A DNA stretch of 7,220 bases from an uncultured Prevotella sp. (GTDB lineage Bacteria; Bacteroidota; Bacteroidia; Bacteroidales; Bacteroidaceae). The notes beneath the pieces are model-generated. The model was not told where the DNA came from, made no database searches, and saw only the letters and a program-made list of their open reading frames with translations. The stretch covers positions 1 to 7,220 of the forward strand of contig CAJJWN010000076.1 in the NCBI GenBank assembly GCA_905196835.1, written 5' to 3'. This document shows positions 1-4,687 of this stretch, piece after piece; the first letter of the stretch is position 1, and each line of letters begins with the position of its first letter. A program made the translations under genes and the position numbers.

Positions 1-174
1 TTCATCCAATCTCGGTGGCAGAATGTTCTCGGCAAGGGTGCATTCCTGCAGTCCAAGGACGGGACACGCTCCGTTTCGGTGTCAACCCTGTCTTCCGCGC
101 TGTCATCCATCAAGAACAACATGACATCGGTCGCATACAGCATCCGAAAGGTCATTGATCGGCTGAAAGAATGA
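1..174 (+). CDS. 3' end of an unidentified protein (57 residues, 5' truncated by window)
   Basis: Frame 1 is open from the first base to a TGA at 172-174 and encodes the last 57 residues of a protein that begins outside the window. The tail is rich in Ser, Lys and Arg, carries a Trp near the left edge, and ends in an amphipathic helix-like stretch (SIRKVIDRLKE). I do not recognise the family and no catalytic motif is visible. Its place upstream of the excisionase-type gene is where NBU-like elements carry an uncharacterised ORF2, but this is only a positional analogy. The reading frame could still be a chance one; the evidence for it is the lack of stops and the protein-like composition. Confidence 0.55.
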   Translation, partial: FIQSRWQNVLGKGAFLQSKDGTRSVSVSTLSSALSSIKNNMTSVAYSIRKVIDRLKE

Positions 175-225
175 CAGAAAGTGACAAGAAGCGAAGTATG
201 TGAAAGGTAAAAGCATGAGAGTTAC

Positions 226-248
226 AATGACACGTGCATAGTATCATT
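226..248. repeat. Imperfect inverted repeat in the spacer upstream of the HTH gene
   Basis: AATGACAC (226-233) faces GTATCATT (241-248) across a 7-base loop, pairing at 7 of 8 positions. It sits between the end of the truncated upstream gene and the likely promoter at 281-288. It could be a protein-binding site or a weak transcript end for the upstream gene, but there is no T-tract after it. Chance is a real possibility for an arm of this length. Confidence 0.3.
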
Positions 249-280
249 CCCCAAATCACGACATCTTCGTTTACAGGACA

Positions 281-288
281 TACCTTTG
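281..288 (+). promoter_or_regulatory. Candidate Bacteroidetes -7 promoter box (TACCTTTG)
   Basis: TACCTTTG matches the Bacteroidetes primary sigma factor -7 consensus TAnnTTTG at every fixed position. It lies 65 bases before the ATG at 354, so transcription would begin near 293-296 and give a leader of about 60 bases. I find no good TTTG -33 element about 20 bases upstream, which weakens the call or points to an activator-dependent promoter. The adjoining inverted repeat (289-318) would cover the start site. Confidence 0.45.
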
Positions 289-318
289 ACCTCCGTTAGC
301 GCGCTGCATAACGGAGGT
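289..318. promoter_or_regulatory. Perfect 10-bp inverted repeat at the likely transcription start (operator or leader hairpin)
   Basis: ACCTCCGTTA (289-298) and TAACGGAGGT (309-318) are exact reverse complements around a 10-base loop that contains GCGCGC. The left arm begins immediately after the candidate -7 box at 281-288. Only three T residues follow the right arm, so it makes a poor intrinsic terminator. A dimeric repressor or excisionase binding site covering the start point fits the layout best. The alternatives are a terminator for the upstream gene or a 5' leader structure. The small HTH protein encoded next is an obvious candidate ligand, by inference only. Confidence 0.6.
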
Positions 319-353
319 TTCATCTCCATTGTCAAAAATCAAACTGTGTTATT

Positions 354-749
354 ATGCCGAATAGAATGACATTCATGGAGCGGATGAGCGGACGGCTCGC
401 CGCCATTGAATCGGTACTGAAGAAATTGGAACCGGTCGAAAGTCTCTTGGAGCGTATTACGCTGCTGGAAAATACCATCTTCACGACCAAGAGAGTTTTC
501 ACATTTCAGGAAGCCTGCATGTATATCGGGGTTTCTGAAAGTATGCTGTACAAGCTCACATCGAGCAAGGAGATACCGCACTACAAACCGCGCGGTAAAA
601 TGGTCTATTTCGCCAAGGAGGAATTGGACGAATGGCTGTTGCAGAATTATGAACCTACCATGAACGAGGCTGTGCGCAGGGTGACGGAAGCCGCTGCCAC
701 AGAACCGTTCCTTAACAAGAGACGCTATGGAAAACGAAAGAAGGATTGA
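354..749 (+). CDS. Helix-turn-helix DNA-binding protein, excisionase (Xis/MerR_17-like) family
   Basis: This 131-residue protein has an N-terminal amphipathic, possibly coiled-coil segment (about residues 15-43, Leu/Glu-rich heptads). It is followed by a helix-turn-helix/winged-helix domain of the HTH_17 type at about 48-97. The typical pattern is present: FTFQEACMYIGVSESMLYKL, then a short wing with IPHYKPRGKMVYF and the closing EELDEWL helix. Family members in Bacteroides elements act as small DNA-bending excision factors or regulators. The C-terminal tail is basic (NKRRYGKRKKD) and could contact DNA. The start at 354 is the first ATG; ATGs at 366, 375 and 384 are alternatives, and no Shine-Dalgarno site decides among them. 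It overlaps the next gene by 23 bases, indicating a shared transcript. The excisionase role is inferred from family and position. Confidence 0.85.
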   Translation: MPNRMTFMERMSGRLAAIESVLKKLEPVESLLERITLLENTIFTTKRVFTFQEACMYIGVSESMLYKLTSSKEIPHYKPRGKMVYFAKEELDEWLLQNYEPTMNEAVRRVTEAAATEPFLNKRRYGKRKKD

Positions 750-1827
750 CCGCACAACCAGCATGGGGATGGATGAACACCGCCTGTCGGACATCCTCCA
801 TGCCTCGCAAATCAAGGCGACGGACATTTATGAGACCCCTCCGCAAATCATCTGGATAGATAACTCAACGATTGCCACGCTCGGCAATTTCAGTGCATCG
901 ACCGGCAAGGCGAAATCGAAAAAGACGTTCAACGTCTCTGCGCTTGTCGCCGCATCATTGGCGGGGAAACAAGTATTGAATTACCGTGCACATCTGCCCG
1001 AAGGCAAACAGCGTATTCTGTACGTCGATACGGAACAGAGCCGTTTCCATTGCCGCTCGGTATTGGAGCGTATATTGCGGCTGGCCGGGTTGCCCACGAC
1101 GACCGATCCGGAGAATCTCGATTTTTTCTGCCTGCGTGAATATTCGCCGTCAGTGCGTATCGAGGTCATCGACTATGCGCTGCGCCAACAGAAAGGCTAC
1201 GGACTGGTCATCATCGACGGCATTCGCGACCTGATGCTCGACATCAATAATGCCGGTGAATCGGTGGAAGTCATCAACCGGATGATGGAATGGTCTTCGA
1301 AATACGACCTGCACATCCACTGTGTGCTTCATTTGAACAAAGGGGACAACAACGTGCGCGGACATATCGGAACGGAAATGAGCAACAAGGCGGAGACCGT
1401 GCTGGTCATCAGCAAGAGCAACGAGAATCCCGGCATCAGCGAAGTCCATGCGCTCCATATCCGGGAAAAAGAGTTCAAGCCGTTTGCATTTACCATCAAT
1501 GAAACAGGACTGCCCGTCATTGCGGAAGTACACTCGTTTGGCGAGCCCCCGAAGCCCAAAGCAAGAACGGGGTTTACGGAGCTGAGCATCGAACAGCACC
1601 GCGAAGCTCTCTCCGCCGCATTCGGGGAAAAGCCCATCCGGGGATTCGACAACCTGCTGCAGAGCCTGATGGTCTCCTACGAGGCAATCGGGTTCAAACG
1701 CGGCCGGAGTGTCATGATAAAACTGATGCAATACCTGATAGACAACCTCAAGCTCATCATCAAACGGGACAAGTTGTTCTATTACGACATGACGCCTACC
1801 GAGGCCATGCTTTTTAATGAAGAATGA
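727..1827 (+). CDS. RepA-like / AAA_25-type P-loop ATPase
   Basis: This 366-residue protein belongs to the RecA-fold, RepA-helicase-like ATPases found beside excisionase and primase genes in Bacteroidetes mobile elements. Residues 60-67 (GKAKSKKT) form a variant Walker A in which the second glycine is lysine. YVDTEQS (99-105) is the family's DxEQ motif. LVIIDG (160-165) is Walker B with D164. An RGHIGTEMSNKAE stretch (211-223) matches the conserved RG..L...A(D/E) region. The segment from about 275 on is a smaller domain of unknown role, with basic patches. It would load on or unwind element DNA for replication or transfer, acting with the following primase; this is inferred. The start at 727 lies inside the HTH gene (23-base overlap). 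Met13 (763) and Met15 (769) are possible later starts that would remove the overlap. Confidence 0.88.
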   Translation: MENERRIDRTTSMGMDEHRLSDILHASQIKATDIYETPPQIIWIDNSTIATLGNFSASTGKAKSKKTFNVSALVAASLAGKQVLNYRAHLPEGKQRILYVDTEQSRFHCRSVLERILRLAGLPTTTDPENLDFFCLREYSPSVRIEVIDYALRQQKGYGLVIIDGIRDLMLDINNAGESVEVINRMMEWSSKYDLHIHCVLHLNKGDNNVRGHIGTEMSNKAETVLVISKSNENPGISEVHALHIREKEFKPFAFTINETGLPVIAEVHSFGEPPKPKARTGFTELSIEQHREALSAAFGEKPIRGFDNLLQSLMVSYEAIGFKRGRSVMIKLMQYLIDNLKLIIKRDKLFYYDMTPTEAMLFNEE

Positions 1828-1849
1828 AGTCGTGCGCGGGCTTATATCA

Positions 1850-1897
1850 TTTAGTTTACTTTAGTATTTATATATATAGGGGAAAAACTAAACTAAA
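1850..1897. repeat. AT-rich spacer with inverted repeat and tandem CTAAA units
   Basis: TTTAGTTTA (1850-1858) and TAAACTAAA (1889-1897) are exact reverse complements. With one mismatch the pairing extends inward three more bases (1860-1862 with 1885-1887), giving 12 of 13. The loop contains an alternating TA run and GGGG. The right arm is made of repeated CTAAA. A run of seven T (1900-1906) follows, so the structure could work as an intrinsic terminator for the ATPase gene, an operator, or part of the promoter for the primase gene at 1930. The spacer of about 100 bases (1828-1929) holds no convincing gene. Confidence 0.5.
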
Positions 1898-1929
1898 CCT
1901 TTTTTTGAAATCAAGAGAAAGAAAAATAG

Positions 1930-2817
1930 ATGACCATAGCAGAAGCAAAACAAGTACGCATCGTGGATTTTCTTGCACAGCTCGGCCACCATGCACAGCA
2001 TATAAAATCGGAACAATACTGGTACTTCTCACCGTTACGGAACGAGCGTACCCCGTCGTTCAAGGTAAATGACCGAATCAATGAATGGTACGATTTCGGC
2101 GAGGCGACCGGTGGCGACTTGGTGGAACTGACAAAAAACATTTGCCGGACGGACAGCGTGAGCGAGGCATTGGCGTATATCGAGAGGCTTGTGAATGGCG
2201 CATCTCTACCGAGAACCCGTATGCCGACCGCTCCACCCCGACCGGTGGAGGCTGAAATGAAAGACGTGATCGTGATTCCACTCCGCCATCACGCCCTGTT
2301 CTCTTACCTCCAATCCCGGCTTATCGACGCGGACATCGGCCGTATGTATTGCAAGGAGGTGCATTATGAGCTGCGAGGCCGTCATTACTTCGCTCTCGCA
2401 TTCGGCAATATATCCGGTGGTTACGAGGTGCGCAACGCCTATTACAAGGGATGCCTGAACAACAAGGACATCTCATTGATAAGACATCTGACAGAAGAGA
2501 CACAGGAAAATGTCTGTGTTTTCGAGGGCTTCATGGATTTCCTTTCCTATATGACACTGAAACTGGCAGGCGACCGGACGGTCTGTCTTGCCATACCATG
2601 CGACTACCTCGTGATGAACTCGGTAAACAACTTGAAAAAGACGCTGGCACGTTTACAGGAATATTCGGTCATCCACTGTTATCTCGACAATGACCTTGCC
2701 GGGCAGAGAACCACAGAGACCATTGCCGGGATGTATGATGGACGTGTCAGCGATGAATCCTGCCACTATGCGGAATACAAAGACCTGAACGATTACCTGC
2801 GCGGAAAGAAACGCTGA
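1930..2817 (+). CDS. Primase-like protein: degenerate CHC2 finger plus Toprim domain
   Basis: This 295-residue protein has two parts. Residues about 30-68 align with the DnaG CHC2 zinc-binding domain (SPLRNERTPSFKV, then YDFGEATGGDLVEL). However, Ser34, Arg37, Asp55 and Glu58 occupy the positions of the four zinc ligands (Cys, His, Cys, Cys). Residues about 195-290 are a Toprim domain: EGFMD (199-203) supplies the catalytic Glu, LDNDLAG (252-258) supplies the DxD acidic pair, and KDLNDYL follows near the end. It would make primers on, or otherwise process, single-stranded element DNA, in the position of PrmN1 in NBU1-like elements. The protein is short compared with DnaG, with no helicase-binding domain. 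It is preceded by an AT-rich spacer and followed after 25 bases by an intrinsic terminator, so it is the last gene of its transcript. Primase activity is inferred. Confidence 0.85.
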   Translation: MTIAEAKQVRIVDFLAQLGHHAQHIKSEQYWYFSPLRNERTPSFKVNDRINEWYDFGEATGGDLVELTKNICRTDSVSEALAYIERLVNGASLPRTRMPTAPPRPVEAEMKDVIVIPLRHHALFSYLQSRLIDADIGRMYCKEVHYELRGRHYFALAFGNISGGYEVRNAYYKGCLNNKDISLIRHLTEETQENVCVFEGFMDFLSYMTLKLAGDRTVCLAIPCDYLVMNSVNNLKKTLARLQEYSVIHCYLDNDLAGQRTTETIAGMYDGRVSDESCHYAEYKDLNDYLRGKKR

Positions 2818-2842
2818 TATTCTGTGTTCTCCTTTGCCACCT

Positions 2843-2870
2843 AAAGCTCTCCACCACGAGAGCTTTTTTT
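2843..2870 (+). terminator. Strong Rho-independent terminator after the primase gene
   Basis: AAAGCTCTC (2843-2851) pairs perfectly with GAGAGCTTT (2858-2866) around a 6-base loop (CACCAC), and the T-run extends over 2864-2870. It lies 25 bases past the primase stop codon. This marks the boundary between the DNA-processing module and the transfer operon. The A-tract at the base of the left arm could also give some termination on the opposite strand. Confidence 0.9.
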
Positions 2871-2986
2871 ATGCCCCGATTTCTCCATTTCCCTCCATAG
2901 AGACTGCAATATAGTACGATTTAATAGTTCGATTTTTGGAAATTACATAAATCTCATTAACGAAATAGATGTTTAATGCTCAATTA

Positions 2987-3018
2987 TTTTATGGTTTTAT
3001 ATTTCGTGCGTTTCTTTG
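2987..3018 (+). promoter_or_regulatory. Possible promoter of the transfer (tra) operon
   Basis: TTTCTTTG (3011-3018) matches the Bacteroidetes -7 consensus TAnnTTTG except for the A. TTTT (2987-2990), 20 bases before it, matches the TTTG -33 element at 3 of 4 positions. Transcription would start near 3025 and give a short leader before the ATG at 3061. A promoter is expected somewhere here, because a strong terminator separates the tra genes from those upstream. This exact placement is tentative, and a weaker match (GATTTTTG, 2931-2938) also exists. Nothing gene-like is visible in 2871-3060. Confidence 0.35.
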
Positions 3019-3024
3019 CAAAAT

Positions 3025-3061
3025 CATACTAATACAAATTTTAATATTCATACTAAATACA
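3025..3061 (+). repeat. Direct repeat CATACTAA(A)TACA before the first tra gene
   Basis: CATACTAATACA (3025-3036) recurs as CATACTAAATACA (3049-3061), 24 bases later, differing by one extra A. The second copy runs up to the A of the ATG start codon at 3061. The spacing is close to two helical turns, which would suit a protein binding two adjacent sites, or the repeat may act in the mRNA leader. The low-complexity AT background makes chance possible. Confidence 0.4.
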
Positions 3062-3504
3062 TGAACTCATATTTCATTTTTGCCATCGTCCTGACGGTTG
3101 CCTACATCATTTACTACGCCGTCATCATAGCGCATGACCTCTACGGGAAAAAGGGGACGGACAAACCGAACGAGGAAGTTTTCGACCTCGGCGCACCGGA
3201 AGAGGAAGAGAGTGTGGCTGTCACGGAAAGCGAGACCGGCTTTTGTATCGGTAGCGAGAACTACGAGACGGAAAGTACGGCTACCTCTTCCGAAACATCC
3301 CCTGAGGATGTCAAGGACAAACCGGGAACGGCGCAGGAGAAACTGGAACGGCTGAAGGCCGAGGCGGAGGAACAGATGGAAGAGACCACGCCTTACCTGT
3401 CGGACGCACGCACGTCGGAGGAGATGTACAAGGCTATGATTTTCAAGGGACGGTTAGACAACCGGCCGGAAATAAAGTGGAACCCAATTCAAGACCGGTT
3501 GTGA
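3061..3504 (+). CDS. Small acidic single-pass membrane protein at the head of the tra genes
   Basis: This 147-residue protein starts with a hydrophobic helix (about residues 4-24, YFIFAIVLTVAYIIYYAVII). A short Lys/Gly stretch follows, then a long, very acidic and Ser/Thr-rich region (about 37-95) likely to be disordered. A Glu/Lys helix with coiled-coil character (about 90-108) comes next. The C-terminal part, from about residue 111 on (TTPYLSDARTSEEMYKAMIF and a basic end), is more protein-like and probably the conserved portion. I chose ATG 3061 over an in-frame TTG at 3016, because the upstream part is AT-rich leader coding for low-complexity Asn/Thr sequence and the membrane helix begins cleanly at 3061. 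It sits directly before the DUF4134 genes, the place of TraD in CTnDOT-type operons, but I cannot confirm homology. The stop is one base away from the next start, so the two are co-translated. Function unknown; a membrane-anchored part of the secretion apparatus is likely. Confidence 0.75.
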   Translation: MNSYFIFAIVLTVAYIIYYAVIIAHDLYGKKGTDKPNEEVFDLGAPEEEESVAVTESETGFCIGSENYETESTATSSETSPEDVKDKPGTAQEKLERLKAEAEEQMEETTPYLSDARTSEEMYKAMIFKGRLDNRPEIKWNPIQDRL

Positions 3505-3505
3505 G

Positions 3506-3832
3506 ATGTCGAAAGCTAAAAAGATTCTATGTGCGCTGTGCCTCCCGTTCCCCTACACGGCTTTTGCCAAAAGCGGCAGCGTGAACTATAGCTGGGGAGC
3601 GGATGCGTTGGCCACGATGCACGACTTCGTGGTGACGATGATGCTATATGTCCAGTATATCTGTTGCGCCATAGCCGGAGTTTACGTTATCGTGTCCGTC
3701 TGTCAGATATATATCAAGATGAACACGGGCGAGGACGGCATCACCAAGTCGATAATGACGCTTGTCGGCGCGTGCCTGTTCCTGATTGGGGCATTCTATG
3801 TTTTCCCGGCTTTTTTCGGCTACCGCATATAA
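3506..3832 (+). CDS. DUF4134 family pilin-like conjugation protein, first copy
   Basis: This 108-residue protein has a signal peptide (about 1-21, ending in AFA) and two hydrophobic segments (about 41-70 and 83-104) joined by a short polar loop (KMNTGEDGITK). This is the VirB2/pilin-like layout of the Bacteroidetes DUF4134 (TraE) family. It shares the core IAGV...Y I.MN.....K.IM..VGAC.FLI......P.FFG with the next gene, about half the residues being identical over 53 aligned positions. It differs by its shorter leader and by extra cysteines in the first membrane segment (C53, C54, C66). The stop of the preceding gene ends one base before the ATG. The two copies may form a mixed or alternative filament or membrane component; their division of labour is unknown. 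Confidence 0.85.
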   Translation: MSKAKKILCALCLPFPYTAFAKSGSVNYSWGADALATMHDFVVTMMLYVQYICCAIAGVYVIVSVCQIYIKMNTGEDGITKSIMTLVGACLFLIGAFYVFPAFFGYRI

Positions 3833-3886
3833 CCTTACTTGTATCAGGTCGCAGACAAATAAAGTATTCACTAAAAAAGTAAACGT

Positions 3887-4264
3887 ATGTTTCAGAAAAC
3901 CAAACAACTGTGCCGAAAGGCATTCGGATTCGTCAACAGAATCCCCACCAAAGTAATGATGTTCTCCTTCATGCTGCTGTCCGGCATGGTAGCGAAAGCG
4001 CAGAACTCCGCAGGCGACTATTCCGCCGGTACGAGCGCATTATCCACTGTCGCCGAGGAGATTGCCAAGTATGTGCCTATTATGGTGAAATTGTGCTACG
4101 CCATTGCCGGCGTTGTGGCCATCGTGGGTGCAATCTCGGTATATATCGCCATGAACAACGAGGAGCAGGACGTCAAGAAGAAGATCATGATGGTCGTGGG
4201 AGCCTGCATCTTCCTCATTGCGGCGGCCAAGGCGTTGCCTCTGTTCTTCGGTATTGCCGCTTAA
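3887..4264 (+). CDS. traE: TraE-like DUF4134 pilin-like conjugation protein, second copy
   Basis: This 125-residue protein has a long N-terminal region with a basic start and hydrophobic stretch ending in AKA-Q (about 22-38), a likely signal peptide cleaved after residue 38. Two membrane helices follow (about 63-88 and 99-121), separated by MNNEEQDVKKK. This is the DUF4134 pattern of Bacteroides TraE, thought to be the VirB2-like subunit of the mating channel. It stands directly before traF and traG, the CTnDOT-type gene order, so I assign the traE name to this copy. A 54-base AT-rich gap separates it from the first copy, and 15 bases separate it from traF. The start at 3887 is preceded by an A-rich stretch rather than a Shine-Dalgarno site. 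Confidence 0.88.
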   Translation: MFQKTKQLCRKAFGFVNRIPTKVMMFSFMLLSGMVAKAQNSAGDYSAGTSALSTVAEEIAKYVPIMVKLCYAIAGVVAIVGAISVYIAMNNEEQDVKKKIMMVVGACIFLIAAAKALPLFFGIAA

Positions 4265-4269
4265 ACATC

Positions 4270-4274
4270 AAGGA
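4270..4274 (+). promoter_or_regulatory. Ribosome binding site candidate for traF (AAGGA)
   Basis: AAGGA lies five bases before the ATG at 4280. It is one of the few clear Shine-Dalgarno-like sequences in this window, and it supports that start. The surrounding AAGGACGA (4270-4277) recurs just inside the gene at 4289-4296, so part of the match may stem from a small local duplication. Confidence 0.5.
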
Positions 4275-4279
4275 CGAGT

Positions 4280-4576
4280 ATGAAAGGTAAGGACGAACGT
4301 TATCCGGACTACCCGCTGTTCAAGGGACTGCAACGGCCTCTTGAGTTTTTGGGCATCCAAGGCCGGTACATATATTGGGCGGCGGTGACGACGTGCGGAG
4401 CCATTATCGGCTTTGTCGCCGCCTACTGCCTACTCGGTTTCATTGCCGGGCTTGTCGTGCTGGCAGCCACCGTAGCAGTTGGTATCGTGCTCATCCTCCT
4501 CAAACAGCGGAAAGGACTGCATAGCAAGAAGGTCGCTCCGGGTGTGTATGTGTATGCCCACTCGCGCAAGATCTGA
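4280..4576 (+). CDS. traF: TraF-like DUF4133 conjugation protein (VirB3-like)
   Basis: This 98-residue protein has the DUF4133 signature: YPLFKGLQRPLEFLGIQGRY in the N-terminal cytoplasmic part (about 11-30), then a membrane hairpin (about 31-50 and 53-74), then a basic tail (KQRKGLHSKK...YVYAHSRK). The family corresponds to TraF of Bacteroides conjugative transposons and resembles VirB3, a small inner-membrane partner of the VirB4 ATPase. Its place just before traG agrees with this. Length is normal for the family. Translation is probably helped by AAGGA at 4270. The gene is intact. Confidence 0.88.
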   Translation: MKGKDERYPDYPLFKGLQRPLEFLGIQGRYIYWAAVTTCGAIIGFVAAYCLLGFIAGLVVLAATVAVGIVLILLKQRKGLHSKKVAPGVYVYAHSRKI

Positions 4577-4628
4577 CGAAAGAAAAACCATCACGGCAAT
4601 GTGCATGGCTTTATTGATTGTTGAACGC

Positions 4629-4663
4629 GGGCGGGTTTGTCTTGAAGCAAGGCGAACCTGCCC
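4629..4663 (+). promoter_or_regulatory. Long intercistronic hairpin between traF and traG
   Basis: Bases 4629-4644 pair with 4648-4663 around a 3-base loop (AAG): 16 consecutive pairs, 13 Watson-Crick and 3 G-U wobbles in RNA (4633/4659, 4638/4654, 4640/4652). The outer stem is GC-rich (GGGCGGG with CCTGCCC). No T-run follows (CTATTTAATT), so it is not a typical intrinsic terminator. The wobbles fit selection on an RNA structure better than on symmetric DNA. It lies in a 111-base gap, 24 bases before the traG ATG. It may cause partial termination, set mRNA processing or stability, or control traG translation. Confidence 0.7.
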
Positions 4664-4687
4664 CTATTTAATTACACGTATATCGAA

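Noticed and set aside
215..241. Eight-codon mini-frame (ATG to TAG) as a possible leader peptide
   Set aside because: It lies upstream of the likely promoter box at 281-288 and would not be in the transcript; frames this short occur by chance.
1150..1731. 193-codon open frame on the minus strand inside the RepA-like ATPase gene
   Set aside because: Overlaps a clear ATPase frame with Walker motifs and has no family resemblance of its own.
1824..2072. 82-codon plus-strand frame bridging the ATPase and primase genes
   Set aside because: Crosses the AT-rich spacer and runs into the primase gene in another frame; composition is not protein-like.
2931..2938. GATTTTTG as a tra promoter -7 box
   Set aside because: One mismatch to TAnnTTTG, no -33 partner about 20 bases upstream, and over 120 bases from the start codon; the 2987-3018 pair fits better.
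3016..3060. Upstream TTG start adding 15 residues to the acidic membrane protein
   Set aside because: The extension codes for low-complexity Asn/Thr/His sequence within an AT-rich leader and overlaps the likely promoter; ATG 3061 puts the membrane helix at the N-terminus.
4270..4296. AAGGACGA direct repeat around the traF start as a regulatory element
   Set aside because: Only eight bases and explained by a Shine-Dalgarno-like site plus a chance or local duplication in the first codons.
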